Assembly: GCF_000699445.3 (NCBI RefSeq)
Contig: NC_067196.1
Coordinates: 92,660,864 to 92,724,863, forward strand
From: Schistosoma haematobium
Taxonomy: Eukaryota > Platyhelminthes > Trematoda > Strigeidida > Schistosomatidae
Direction of reading: 5' to 3'
Length of the DNA stretch: 64,000 bases
Made by a program: the position numbers and the translations under genes. Below the pieces are notes generated by a model. That model saw only the letters and a program-made list of their open reading frames with translations, made no database searches and had not been told where the DNA came from. Positions within the stretch are counted from its first letter, which is position 1, and the number at the start of each line of letters is the position of its first letter. Shown here one piece after another: positions 11,008 to 22,255 of the stretch.

Positions 11008-13418
11008 CTAAGACCATGGTAGAAGAAGAGGTTGTACCAGTCTCTGTTGTACACATAATTCTGGTTTTTCAATATGTATGGCTATTGCCTCGGCAATGCA
11101 AAGAAGATACAGGCTAATTGTCTTTGGAAGATTTCTACTAACCTTGTAGATGACTTTGAACGCACAGTCTGTCTTGATTGAGTGACGTGTGTTCACAAGG
11201 TGTTCGATTATAGAACTTCTTATTGAGCCGTTGCCTCCTCTTTTTAACCACGCCGGACAATGTTCTTGAATTCTTTTGGATAAAGTACGCACCGAGCGAC
11301 CTATATAGTTAGCTCCACAAGAGCAGGTAAATTGGTAAATGCACATTGAGTTGGTCAGATGCGATAATTTATTTTTCAGATTATTGGTGAACAGTGATCG
11401 GCTGGAGAATAATATTCGCAATGTTGTTGTGAAGAATGTTTTTTTTAAAGAATCTGAAACTCTCCTCTTGAAGTTATATGCTGCTCTATCACCTTTGAAA
11501 TCGATGTTCATGTATTAAATTTTCTTTTCTACTGTAATCGTTTGTGGTTTGAGCATTTTTGGCTTCATGTTCTTATCAATGAATGTAAGAGGATATCCGT
11601 TTTTGATAAGAATCTCTTTTAAAAGGCCCAATTCTTCCTGTACGACCTCGGGGCTACAGATTCTTCGTATTCTTGTGGCGAGAGTTATTATTAAGTTTCT
11701 TTTTCGGCTGATGAGAACCCAACTGTGGAAATTTGATAGTTGGCCATTCCACATGGGTTTCCTGTAGATAGATCTTTTTAAAGTACCATCTTGTTTTCTT
11801 GTCATATCTACATCAAGGAAGTGAATATTTTGTTTGCTTTCGACTTCAAGTGTGAATTTTATTGATGGGTGACAATTATTAACTGTCACTTAAGTTACAT
11901 TTGTTGTCACAAATGATAAAGATATCATCTACATACCTTTTATACAAGTGGAGGTTTTCTATAATTCTTTTGAGTTGGTTGTTTTCTAAACTGGTCATGA
12001 AGCAATCTGCCAGTAATGGACCAAGTGGGGATCCCATTGCTATACCGTTTTTCTGTCTATGAATTACATCGTTGAACGTGAACTGTACATTGCAAGTGCA
12101 ACGTAGTAATAGTTCCTTCAAATAAACCTCAGGTATCCCAATGTTTATCTCATTATTGTTTATGTACTTACAGATAAAATTAATGGTCTTTGTGAGTGGG
12201 ACATTGTTGAATAGTGATTCCACATCCAGCGATGGCATAATTTTGTCACTTACATTCACTTCTTTTATGTGCTCGATGAATTCAAAAGTATCACTTACGG
12301 AATGTTTACAAATGCGTTTTCTAACGGGTTCCAGGAGATTTGCTAGCCACTTTGCTATAGAGTGGTAAGGGAATCCTAACATATGGAGAATTGGTCTCAG
12401 AGGTAGGCCAGGTTTGTGTAATTTTGGCAGACCGTATAATCGCAGTATTATTGATGCTGTTGGTTTTATGTGCTCAAATACCTGTTCGTTGATTAACTGC
12501 TCTTTTTCCATTTTCTTAAGGACGTCAATTAGTTGCTTTTCTATAATTTCAGTCTTGTTTTTCTCATTGATTGGTTTTGAGAATTTGGTGTCATCTGATA
12601 ATAACGTTGTCATTTTTTCAACATAACTCTTGCGATCTAGCAGCACTAAACCAGCACCTTTATCTGGATGTGTTATAATCAAGTCTTTATTATTTCTAAG
12701 TAGTTTTATCTGATTTCTATGTTCTTTTGTTAGTAGACTTTTGCCTGTTACTTTTGTGCTAATATATTGGTTACAGCTATCGAGAAGAGTAGATTGGAAA
12801 CGTTGGAATTCTTGATCAGAGATTGGATTAAGACCATTTGTTTGTTTGATTAAGTTTTCGAATTGAACATGTGTGTTGATTTTGTTAACTTTTTCATTTA
12901 TGTCACAGAATTTTATCTCCAAAGATAAGGCTTCTAATTGTACATTTGTCAACAATATTGAAGAATGATTAAACACATATCTCTCAGGGTTGTTAGGAAA
13001 GTTGTGCTGTATTTCTGTAGTTTTTAAACTTTTAGTGAGATCTGATATTAAGTTTTTTTGTGCGTTTGTCGATAACTGTGGCAACATATTCGGTGAAAAG
13101 ATTGTGTTCGTTAGGTGTTATTTCATATAATACAGGAGATCTTTGTTTAATATTGAGTTCCAATAACGGAATGCGAGGACGAATAGAGTCAATAACATTT
13201 TGTGCATGGCGTTTAAGAGATTTCGAGTTTGGATAAATATGGTTTCTTCGAAGAATTTTCCAGTAGTATTTAGGATATTTGTGCATTTTAACGCAATCGT
13301 TAAGAAAGGTAACCTTCCCATTCACTTCCGCAAGTTTGACAGAATAACGCAGAAACCCATTAAGTTCCTTTACTGTCGAAGGGTTCTTGGAATTTTTAAA
13401 TAAACGGAATACACCCAT
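11008..13418 (-). pseudogene. PLE reverse transcriptase / GIY-YIG endonuclease, recently inactivated
   Basis: Four consecutive minus-strand frames make up one polyprotein: 13418-13032 (N-terminal), 13087-11879 (RT), 11889-11515 (RT end/linker) and 11511-11008 (endonuclease). RT hallmarks in the 402-aa frame: HPDKGAG (about 140-146), GLPKLHKP (219-226), motif A SLDVESLFNNVP (286-297), motif B NGIAMGSPLGP (347-357) and motif C YVDD (385-388). The endonuclease frame has IYQFTCSCGANYIGR at about 58-72 and the AEAIAIH block near its end. Two frameshifts (near 13060 and 11885) and one stop (11515-11517) separate the parts; otherwise domains look complete, so decay is recent. Start chosen at the ATG of MGVFRLF, which lies inside the terminal repeat. 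It copies its RNA at a nicked target and acts in the nucleus (family knowledge). Confidence 0.9.
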
Positions 13419-13499
13419 TATGGTATTAAATAAGACAGAAAGATTAGTTCAACGAAGAGTTCTCTTTTCGGCGAATTCATTATCCTGCGTGGCTAAAAA

Positions 13500-14125
13500 G
13501 AGGAGGCAATGGCTCAATAAGAAGTTCTATGATCAAACAACTTGTGAACACAGGTCACTCAATCAAGACAGATTATGCGTTCAAAGTCATCTACAAGGTA
13601 AGTAGAAGTCTTCCTAAGACAATTAGACTGCATCTTCTTTGCATTGTCGAGGCAATAGCCATACATCTGGAAAAACCAGAATTGTGTGTACAAAAGAGAC
13701 TGGTACAACCTCTTCTTCTACCATGGTCTTAATGTATTAAAAAAATTTCCCTTTCTTCATACTCCTGTTCCCTTACAGCTATCTGCTTCACCTTCCATCT
13801 TCCCTTTAAATCTTCTACTCCCAACCGGTTTGTTTTTATTTCCACGGTCATTCCGATCACATTTCATCTCTGTTTCAACATTTTGTGTTATTTTATCATG
13901 CTGAGCCATCGTTACCCAATGAATACTTAAGCCATTAACTATCAAACGACTATTAAACTTTCCTTGTTTTATAAACAAAAAAATTTATTTTTCTAATACG
14001 TTTGTTTATTTAACCTCACTGTCACCATGTGCAACAGAAGTTTTATTGTCAGTATTATTATCATTCTGTAAAAATAAAGATTTACGATTGTAGAGCTTTG
14101 AAAATGAATTCGCCGAAAAAAGAGA
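13500..14125 (+). mobile_element. inverted partial PLE copy (3' end)
   Basis: The plus-strand frame at 13529-13732 repeats the endonuclease C-terminus (IKTDYAFKVIYKVSRSLPK... to LLLPWS). It is followed by the same 3' UTR found antisense at 10660-10990, ending at GAATTCGCCGAAAA. Sequence differences from the main copy are minor. Confidence 0.85.
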
Positions 14126-14281
14126 ACACAAAATTAAGTCATAGATATGTGATGAGTAATGGGATAAGAAATGTTTACACACAACTACGCGCTCATATAA
14201 AAACAGTCAAGATTGATAAGCGAATAAATAACAAGATCAGAATGTGACTCAAATAGAATGAATAGAATGGGCTGTCCGATT

Positions 14282-14501
14282 TAGATGGTGGTTGGAGGTA
14301 GTCAACAGGAAACCCTGGACCCGGGTTTCGTGCTACTTGACTACCTCCAACCACCATCTAAATCTCAATACATAGTGCCCGCAGTGTCGAGTCACCTAGA
14401 ATGGTGGCCACATTGCAACATGATCGATAGCATTCGATCTGCACTAATAAGGACTAGACAAGCATGAGATTGATCACCACCGAGTGATCAATCAATTGTG
14501 A
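14282..14501 (-). mobile_element. SINE family D, partial, with 13-bp target duplication
   Basis: Flanked by GGGCTGTCCGATT at 14269-14281 and 14502-14514. The tRNA head is missing. Its place is taken by a 26-bp perfect inverted repeat (14280-14305 against 14337-14362) that forms a hairpin around the CCCTGGACCCGGGTTTCGTG segment. The remainder (GTGATCAATCAATTGTG end) matches the body of the 59.8-kb copy. Confidence 0.85.
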
Positions 14502-14704
14502 GGGCTGTCCGATTGCTAGAATAAGGTATATTGGCTTAACATAATAAACGACACTACAATCTATAGTACATAATCAAAAATATTCCTTAAATAGCAAACT
14601 TTATGTATATTCATGATCATGTTCGTAGTGACTGGTCTAATTCGTTACTATATTTCACAGCATTTCCCGATTTTTTTTCTCCGTGGACATCTATATCAAC
14701 GTTA

Positions 14705-14980
14705 TTGAAAGACTATGAGTTTAATAACCGTACTTGGTTCGAGTCCCAGAGTGAACACCAACTCGGGGATACAGGTATAACCAGCTGACAAGTGACAAAT
14801 AGGACGAAACGCACGTCCTGGATTTTACTATCCATCTTTGTTTAAAAATCTTGTGACTTAAGGCTATATCTAGATAATCATCCGCACAGAATGCATATAT
14901 CCCAACAAAAGGCTGATCAATTACAGTCCTAAATCACAATTGGAAGATATAAGTAAAACAACACTAAGTGAATTTAGAGT
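14705..14980 (+). mobile_element. SINE family B (S-alpha-like)
   Basis: B-box-like GGTTCGAGTCCCAGAGTGAACA, then CCAGCTGACAAG...GGACGAAACG, then ACTATCCATCTTTG, the TGACTTAAGGC region and the GTGAATTTAGAG end. CTGACAAG replaces CTGANGAG, so the ribozyme is dead. Confidence 0.8.
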
Positions 14981-15265
14981 TTAATAATGTACAAAGAAAT
15001 GTATCAAGTCACTTAAATAGAATCCTTCTATAAAATAATAAAGGAATCAACGTTTATAAAGACAAAACTTATGAACTGTATTATCTAAGTGTATTATTTT
15101 GTTTTCTAATAGGATTAAATGAGATTTTAAATAAAGAAATTTAAGTGATTGTTGAAATAAATCAACATTCATGCAAATTATAAACAGCATGCCTAATTTG
15201 AAATGTCATGAAAGTATACACTAATCATATTTTCCAAATAAAACACCAAGAAAATGGAAAACCAA
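14981..15265. other. unassigned AT-rich DNA
   Basis: Nothing recognised. Confidence 0.3.
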
Positions 15266-15269
15266 ATGA

Positions 15270-17430
15270 GCTTTTTGAATCTATTCAGAGATTTCGACAG
15301 ATACCAACCCATCAGGGGTGGTTAGACTTCCAAGATAAGTAAAGTTGTCGATGCGATTGACTATTTCAATCCATATTTCCAGCAGTAGGTCTATGATTAA
15401 ACTAAACAAAGATGGAGATAGTGGATAGCCTTGCCTCACGCCACATGGTGTTGCAAAATCAGATGACAGTTCGCCATAAGCTCTAACTTGACTGGTTGTC
15501 TTTGATCAATGAGCCTTCACAAGGTATATGTACTTCTGAGATACGCCATTAAATGGCAAACTATCACAGAACCTCTCGGTCTACAGAATCAAATGATGCT
15601 TTTAAGTCAAGAAAATCTATCATTGTCGGACGCTGATAGGCATACCTGTGTTTTAGAATCTGGTGAATGGTGAATATATGGTCGATGCAGTCACGATCAG
15701 GTCTGAAGCCAGCCTGATTTTCTTGTGTTTCAGTTCACGAGTCTTTTTTAGGCGTTTGATAATTATTGAGGCTAATATTTTTGATGCTATGTTAGTGAAA
15801 CTAATCCCTCTGTGGTTGTAACAGGATGATTTTGACCCTTTCTTATATATTGGGGCAATCTGTGGTTGCGATCCGTCAGATGGGATTACTTCCAAGTATT
15901 AATCAATGTAATCGCTAAAATTGGATCACTATCCTTAAAGACCTCTGGAGCCAATCCATCTGGACCAGCTGCCCTTCCTCATTTCAGAGTAGTTATAGCT
16001 TTTTGAACTTCAATGTTCCATTCAAACTGTTTAACAATGGTGGGTAGTTGTAGAGTAGCTGAAGGCCAGCTAAACTGCTCTCTAAAGTGTTCCGCTCATC
16101 GTTCCAAAGCTCTGGGCTGAGAGCAGATAAGTGTCGTCTTTTTCCGAGAACATCTCACTTACACTTGACTTATTAATTCCAGTTTATTTTATTAGTCTGA
16201 AAAGCTGTCAGCTGTTACCCACAGACACTGTCTTCCCCATCTCTTTTGCTTTCGTTGCCCTCCACCGCTCACGGTCGTTCCTTAGACTTTTTCTTAATCT
16301 AGATCTGATTTGTTGTCGCTCTTCATCGTGTTCGGAGCCTGATGGGATGAGTTTACGGGAATCCATCAGTGCAACAGACCTAGAGGAAGTCCATTGGTTC
16401 TTTGTAACCCTGTGGTTTAAATCACTGATAGATGTCACTGCTGTTTCCACAGCAGTTTGTATAGCTTTCCAAGCAACATCTGGGTCAACTTCATTTTCAG
16501 AACTACCTAAGTGTAACTTCAGTTGTTCCTGGAATCTAATTTTTGTTTTCTCGTCACTGAGTTCAACTCTTATGTGTCTTATTGATATGAATTTTCTGAG
16601 TCCAGTGAGGTTCAAGCAAATGCGTGCTCGTATTAAAGCATGATCAAAGTATAAACATTAACGTCACAAAGAGCAGTAGTCTTCCAACGATGACTGATGA
16701 CAATATGATCGATTTGAGTTCATCGTTGGTTTGATGCAAGGGGTCGCCATGTTAGACGATATCTCTCCTTATGCTTAAAATTGGCGCTTGTTAAAAATAA
16801 ACGATTGTCTGAACACAGTTGCAGCAGACGATCATTATTATCTGTTCGCCAAGCCGAAGACACAGCATACGTCGATGGTTCGAGATTCTGGGGTTTTAGC
16901 CTAGGAAGTCTGCTGGTCAATTTGACATATCGTGCCTATGTTGAAGGTTCCAGTGTGTAGTTTGGAGTGAGGTTTCAGTAGACCTGAGACAGTGTTTCGC
17001 ACACGAGAATCTTTGGCCATTTGAGGTGGAAGTCGAAAGAGGAAGTTTAGAGTTCAAATTAAGGAATAACAGGAATTGAAGAGGTACATTGGTTATGAAT
17101 TCAGTGATCTTGATTGCCATTAGAGGTATGAGGGCAAGTATCACTTCCCGTTTGCTCACACCGTGGGAGGGTTCCTCTGGAGGTACCTGAAAAGGAAATG
17201 GGGTTAGAGGTGGTCTTAGTGACCTGAGAGTGTGACTGTAGTGCTACACGGAAAACTGTTTCAGGACGATCACACACGAACTTTTTGTGCAAATTTTTTT
17301 TCTTAGATCTGTGCTTGTTGAGATTTTGCTGCCGGAGACGGATATCCATGAGATGAGGTGAGGTGTGGATTTTTGGAATCGACCATTTTTTAACCCCACC
17401 CTTCTTTGTTAGGAGGCATCATCACGTATT
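15270..17430 (-). pseudogene. LINE endonuclease/RT remnant (Perere-3/SR3-like), catalytic block deleted
   Basis: Reading down the minus strand: a 5' region (17430-17100), endonuclease C-terminus (16920-16720, RLTWRPLASNQR, then TQIDHIVISHRW past a stop), linker (16615-16208) and RT fingers (15895-15653, PIYKKGSKSSCYNHRGISFT). Palm pieces follow at 15640-15400 (FLDLKASFDS-like, then YPLSPSLFSLIIDLLLEI). At about 15375 the sequence jumps straight to NRIDNFTYLGSL, so the YADD catalytic segment present in the 49.7-kb copy is missing. Many stops. A dead, internally deleted non-LTR retrotransposon. Confidence 0.8.
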
Positions 17431-17454
17431 GAAGAACTCTCTATAAAAATGAAA

Positions 17455-17940
17455 TTTCCAGTGTCGGTTGCTATGTTAAGCCCACATAGGTTATTCTGGC
17501 TTCCAGACAAGCCAATTTATTTACCCTTCTCGAATCACATTTTGACCTTGTTAATTATTCACTTGACTATTTTTATGTGAACGTAAATGTGTACATTTCT
17601 TATCTTATTCATCACATGTCTAGAACTTATTTTTGTCTGACTGTAAATATTGATCCACTTTTGACTATAATGAATTGACTCACATTCCTTCTTCACCGCG
17701 CCTCATTTAGTTTTGCGTCGTATTTTTTGGTCGTCCGTCTGGATCAACGATTGTATGAAATATATTTATTCAAACCTCATTATTGTGTCTGGCTTATTTA
17801 ATTCTGTTATTCACTAACTCAAGTTAATTCGATGATTATATACGAGAAATAGTCAGGATGTATATTTTGACAGCAATTATTTCAATAACAACCAGTCATA
17901 CGTTATTATTAGAGTCAGATGTAGGGCCATAAAACTCTAC
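17455..17940 (-). repeat. family C LTR-like repeat
   Basis: From CAGTGTCGGTTGCTATGTTA to AGAGTCAGATGTAGGGCC, colinear with 54000-54960 after removing the solo LTR there. Diverged, no clear target duplication. Confidence 0.7.
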
Positions 17941-18049
17941 ATTTAATTTCAAAGTCAGAATGGACAACATCGGATAGGAAAATATCGTAAGACAACATAG
18001 AGTAATTGAGGAAAACGAACGGGAATGATGAGAGATTTGCAAATTTATA

Positions 18050-18300
18050 CGTATTCAACTGAATGGTTATAGGCGGCACAATATTGTTCCACTGATTCCC
18101 AGTACTGTCTATTTGTATCTCCTCATTTCGATTGCTATTTGACTAGTCTTTTTGATTTCCCACATTGTCCAGACATTCCATGTACCTATAAAAATTATTG
18201 CTCTGGTTGTCAGAAGGGGCATCAGCTTTGTGACTTCCGAAGAAATTCGGCTTTCACTATGAGGCATCATAACTCTTCTAAATGAAAACCTTCTCGCTCT
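18050..18300 (-). pseudogene. RTE-type LINE endonuclease N-terminal fragment
   Basis: Minus-strand frame 18303-18109 contains TTRAIIFIGTWNVWTMWE and ends IAIEMRRYK. The GTWNVRTM-type motif is the start of the apurinic-like endonuclease of RTE-clade LINEs. Truncated at both ends. Confidence 0.7.
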
Positions 18301-18334
18301 CAAATTGGAGTTTAAATAGTTTGAATTATTTTTT

Positions 18335-18890
18335 TCTGGTTAGCGTTTTTTTTAGCGAGTTTGTTTTCTACGGGATGGGGTCGCAGATCACATGCCTAAC
18401 CCTCTTCTTTCACCTGGGCTTGGGACCGGCAGTAACTCTAGATGATCTACAAGCGAAGTTAGTGTATGCTATTGATGTCGATAGATATAAGTAGTATGTA
18501 GCATCAATCGGAAATGAAATATCTGACATCAGAAGATTAAGAAGGTCAAAGTAAAGAGAACGAGAACAAAGAATGATTAGTGTGAAAATGAAGGAACAAT
18601 GAAATCTTAAACAATTGATTGACATTTTGCAAATGATGTATTTTACCGAGATATTCTGTCATGTTATATTCAAATACATTTGATTATCCCGACTTGCTTG
18701 TTCGCGTTCATTACAATATGGCTAAATCAAGTAAGTAATTTTCTGGTTAGCGTTTTTTTTTAGCGAGTTAGTCTTCTACGGGATAGAATCACTAACCCCA
18801 TGCCCAACCGTCTTCCTTCACCTGGGCTTGGGACCAGCAGTAACTCTCTGAGGGATTCCAGGAGGAGTTAATCAAGCAATTAATAAACCA
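18335..18890 (+). repeat. family G/H repeat, two G modules flanking one H module
   Basis: A G module (CTGGTTAGCG, poly-T, TAGCGAGTT, TTCTACGGGATGGGGTCGC, CACCTGGGCTTGGGACCGGC) occurs at 18335-18460 and again at 18740-18890. H sequence (GTGCTATTGATGTCGATAGA-type start to TTCATTACAATATGG) lies between. The same H-G order recurs at 21370-22550. Confidence 0.65.
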
Positions 18891-19629
18891 TAAATACTCA
18901 ATCACGTACAAATTCATATTGTTAGATAATCACTTCGTTTAATGGATAAATCACAAAGTGAATTATGAATTTTAACTTACATTTGTCTTTTTTTTTTTAA
19001 AAAAAATTAAAATTAAAAATAAAAATTTAATATCTAATGGATATTTTTATTGTGTGTGTGTGTGTGTGTGGGGGAAGTTCAGTTTCTAGTTTAGTAAAAA
19101 CAAGAAAAAAAAAGAGAAAAACGACAAGGAAAACTAAAAAAGGAATCGTTGAACTGAAATTCTTTATCTGAAGAAAAATACTTACTCTAATTCTCTATGG
19201 GGTGTTGATTTTAATTAAATTACTCATATTTAAAGAGAAAGAAGAAGAAATAGGAGAAGGGGAAGAATGAGAACAAGAAAAAAGAGAAAAAGAATAAGAA
19301 GGAGAAGGGGAAGAATGAGAACAAGAAGAAGAAGAACAAGAAGAAGAAGAAGAAGAAGAAGGAGACGATGACTTCCTTTTTCTTTTCAATCATTTCTATA
19401 CATTAAAAGATAAAATAAACATTGAATATTGAAATGTCAATGTGTCAACATTAATCATAAATAATGAAAAAAAAAAGATTTTTGATTTTATTTAATCAAA
19501 ATGATAATCAATCAAATTGATTAATTTAATTTGATTTTTTTTAAAAAAAAAAAATTAAAATTGACTTCTAAGAATAATTAGTTTTTATATTTATGCTTTG
19601 TAGTTGATCAAAATTGTCTATAATAGAAT
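18891..19629. repeat. low-complexity stretch (poly-A/T, TG and GAA/AAG tracts)
   Basis: Contains (TG)n at about 19052-19069 and purine-rich GAA/AAG sequence at 19230-19375. Minus-strand poly-Ser open frames here are by-products of that composition. Confidence 0.8.
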
Positions 19630-19765
19630 GGAATTTCGCGAGATGCCAGATCGTGGATGCTCACTGCTGAGGAGTCCCATACAAGGATGAAACGGTCGTT
19701 CAGTGCTTTTAGGTTTTCCATAGTGGTCTAGCTTCAATTGACTCATGAATTCAATCAATGGAATG
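19630..19765 (+). mobile_element. SINE family A, 3' part with hammerhead core
   Basis: CACTGCTGAGGAGTCCCATA, then GGATGAAACGGTC, then AGGTTTTCCATAGTGGTCTA and GCTTCAATTGACTCATGA. The tRNA head is lost, and stem II is weakened by GGATG in place of GGACG. Confidence 0.8.
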
Positions 19766-19974
19766 GTCATTTTAAACTTACAAAGATTTATGAATTCATT
19801 GAAGTTGAGATTATCATGAAGAATATGGAAGTATTGAATATCTGTCTCGTTCTATTAGGATGGGACACCTTAGTAATATATATATAGACGATGATAAAAA
19901 TTCTCAAACAGAACTACTTCTATGAAATTAGTGATGTATCATGAAAATTAAGCGAAGTTACTTACTTAGATCGG

Positions 19975-20510
19975 TTACCGTTCATAGAGAAGCATAGGTC
20001 GACCATCAGTATTTTCCATTGATGCCTGTTTGCAATTGTTGATATAGTGTGTGTCCATTGTGTTCCATACTTCTCCTCACATGTGAAGGCCTTCATAATC
20101 CAGTCAACCACCAGAAGAAATAGAAAGACGAGAGAGAGAGAGAGAAAGAGGGCGTAGGTAGCCATGTCTGGCTCCGGTTCTCACTTGGAATGCATTTGTC
20201 ATCTGTCCTATATACACGACTTTGCAGTGTAGCTCATCGTATGAATTTCGCATGATGTTGACGATTTTCTCAGCTACTTATTCCACAATATTAAAGAAGG
20301 TTCTTTAAGGTTCTCCTATACACAGTGTCAAATGCTTTCTGTTCAATTGGTTGTTTCACGATGATCTGTGGTGTCACGATTTGGTTTGTGCATGACTGAT
20401 CTCTACGGAACCTTATTTGTTGATCTCGAACTTGAACGTCTACTGAGTCTTTCATCCGATTCAGCAACACTCGTTTGAAAAGCTTTCGTGTTACTGACAA
20501 TAATATCATA
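19975..20510 (-). pseudogene. RTE-type LINE reverse transcriptase core fragment
   Basis: The minus frame at 20509-20291 reads LLSVTRKLFKRVLLNRMKDS, then DQQIRFRRDQSCTNQIV, then AFDTVYRRTLKNLL; these are RT motifs 1-2 and the region around motif A. Further down, EKIVNIMRNSYDELHCKVV-like and FLFLLVVDWIMKAFTCEE segments follow in other frames. The catalytic YADD/FADD segment is not reached. Confidence 0.8.
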
Positions 20511-20756
20511 GTAATCAGTTTTAATCAAATTTCTAGGATACATTCATCAAAGAAATGTTGGATCTTAGATTTACAATTGATCACATGTATATTAGTTGTG
20601 TAGAAAATATATCATGATTCGAGTATAAAGACTTATTCATCACCTAAGCTTTTATATTCTTTCTTTATTCTCAATAGTAATAGTTATATTTCATTTAGTT
20701 CATTAGAAATTTAAATGGTTTCCTTAATGCTTTGTGAAACAGTTTTAGTTTCAGTT
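20511..20756. other. unassigned AT-rich DNA
   Basis: Nothing recognised. Confidence 0.3.
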
Positions 20757-20930
20757 TGGAAAAGACAGGAGGCCTAATGGCCTGTGTTAGTCCTGGTAAT
20801 AGTGGTCTCTCAGTTGATTCAACTTTCTTTTGAAAAAGTCGATGGATGGAGCCTCAATCATGTTCAAAGGTAATGAATTCCACTCGTTGATGATTCGATG
20901 GGAAAGTCGATAGTCAGCTGACAATTAAAC
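20757..20930 (-). pseudogene. CR1/SR1-like LINE C-terminal fragment
   Basis: The minus strand encodes SHRIINEWNSLPLNMIEAPS, then IDFFKRKLNQ, then HRPLGLLSF. The R.(I/V)N.WN.LP...V..AS...FK..L pattern is the common C-terminus of CR1/Jockey-group RTs. Confidence 0.65.
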
Positions 20931-20984
20931 TTTCTTACTGATCTTTTACTATAATATTGATTTTAATAGTAGTTTTACATGGTG

Positions 20985-21198
20985 GTGGAGAAGATTTGTA
21001 GCTCAGGAGGATGATTTTGATGGAGTTTTGTTCTCTGAGCTGGATGGTTTGGTCGTGGAGCTTTCATCGTTCTTCTGAACGACATCATCAGCACAAACTT
21101 CAGACTTCTATCTGAAGTTTGTGCTGATGATGTCGTTCAGAAGAACGATGAAAGCTCCACGACCAAACCATCCAGCTCAGAGAACAAAACTCCATCAA
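20985..21198. mobile_element. inverted dimer of a PLE hammerhead end, with 14-bp target duplication
   Basis: Two 89-nt arms (21016-21104 and 21111-21199) are perfect reverse complements around a 6-nt loop. Each arm carries CTGATGATGTCGTTCAGAAG, then AACGATGAAAGCTCC, the hammerhead-like core of PLE ends. The unit is flanked by AGTTTTACATGGTG at 20971-20984 and 21199-21212. No coding capacity. Confidence 0.85.
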
Positions 21199-21387
21199 AG
21201 TTTTACATGGTGTTAAACTACTCACCGTTTAATCAAATGGTTTACATTAATTATAAAATCAATAATAAGTAATGTGGTAATTTGACAAAACTTGGTAAAT
21301 ATCTTAGACTTTAGAACTACCAAAGAATTCAAGTCATTAAGTACTTTTTGTATACATACATACTACTGTAGTGTGCTATTGATGTCG

Positions 21388-21761
21388 TGCTATAACTGAA
21401 AAATATTTGCTGCGGATTAAGGGTAGCGAATTATTGATCGGACCAAAGACGCGCAAACACGTAGAACGACCTAGGGTTCTGATTGGTCCTGTTTCCCTGT
21501 ATAACCCAGCCAGTTAAGTCCAGAACACAAGCCACAGCCTCCGAGATATGAATAATTATATTTCAAACATACTTTGTTTATATACCAGTCAAGCAGACCA
21601 CAACGTACCACAAAATAGAAAATAACATTGTACAATATTGGCCAACAGGAAAATAACACGTTAAATAAATATTGACCAATAAGATGATACTATTTCATGT
21701 CCAAGGATAGCATTAGGCTTAACAGGATAATTTTTCGGATATTTTCCTGAATATTCCAACA
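21388..21761 (-). mobile_element. solo LTR (LTR family 1), short variant
   Basis: 374 bp, starting TGCTATAAC and ending CCAACA, flanked by the 5-bp duplication TGTCG (21383-21387 and 21762-21766). Shares the TTCTGATTGGTCCTG, GTTTATATACCAGTCAAGCA and ACGTACCA blocks with 54381-54852 but is about 100 bp shorter inside. Confidence 0.85.
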
Positions 21762-21773
21762 TGTCGACAGATA

Positions 21774-22255
21774 TGTTATGTCCCGACAAGAATAATGAAT
21801 GGTCACTTTTGGAATCTATTGATGAACCAATACTAAACGTATATTTCTATTGTCTAATTATTCAGTAACTAAACTAGGCATATTCATATTCCTTTTATTA
21901 TAAGCTTTATTTTGACCCATAAACTATTATTATACGACTTACCATTCTTGAGTTATACCCAGTCTATCAATCACTATCTCCCTTATTCACAACCACATTT
22001 GGCTAATTATTGTACTAATGTTGTTTCATATTTTATTGGTACATTGTGGTCTGTTTGATTGATAATATAAACTCAGTATGTTCGAAATATCATGATTCAT
22101 ATCGCAGAGGCAGAGATTGGTGTTCTGAACTTAACTGGCTGGGCTAGGCAGGTAGCAGGACCAATTAGGACTCTAGGTTGCTCGCACATGATTTACGCGT
22201 CCTTGGTTCCATCGATAATTCACTGCCTTCTAGTCAGCAGTCACAAGTTATAACA
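21774..22255 (+). mobile_element. solo LTR (LTR family 1)
   Basis: 482 bp, starting TGTTATGTCC and ending GTTATAACA, flanked by AGATA (21769-21773 and 22256-22260). Sense direction judged from the TATA-like GATAATATAAAC. The opposite orientation to the LTR 12 bp upstream. Confidence 0.88.

Larger units (their letters stand above)
10565..14125 (-). mobile_element. nearly complete Penelope-like element (lineage A) with inverted 5' extension
   Basis: The element reads on minus from about 13500 to 10565. It has a repeat at each end in the same orientation (13399-13481 and 10565-10660, both containing the start codon context of the ORF), the pseudo-LTR arrangement of PLEs. Beyond its 5' end, 13500-14125 is a second copy of the 3' part (endonuclease C-terminus plus 3' UTR) in the opposite orientation. 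The whole block is bounded by ACACAAAA at 10557-10564 and 14126-14133, which indicates a single insertion event. Confidence 0.85.
10240..14565 (+). repeat. family C LTR-like repeat, split by a PLE and a SINE
   Basis: Family C sequence runs from GGGGCCCTTTATTTTGTCG (10242) to 10564, resumes at 14126 and ends at GACACTACA near 14560. It is non-coding. The gap is a 3.56-kb PLE flanked by an 8-bp duplication (ACACAAAA). A second interruption at 14282-14501 is a SINE with a 13-bp duplication. An uninterrupted comparison copy is at 31330-31860. Confidence 0.75.

Noticed and set aside
19195..19389. Poly-Ser frame
   Set aside because: Product of a GAA/AAG low-complexity tract.
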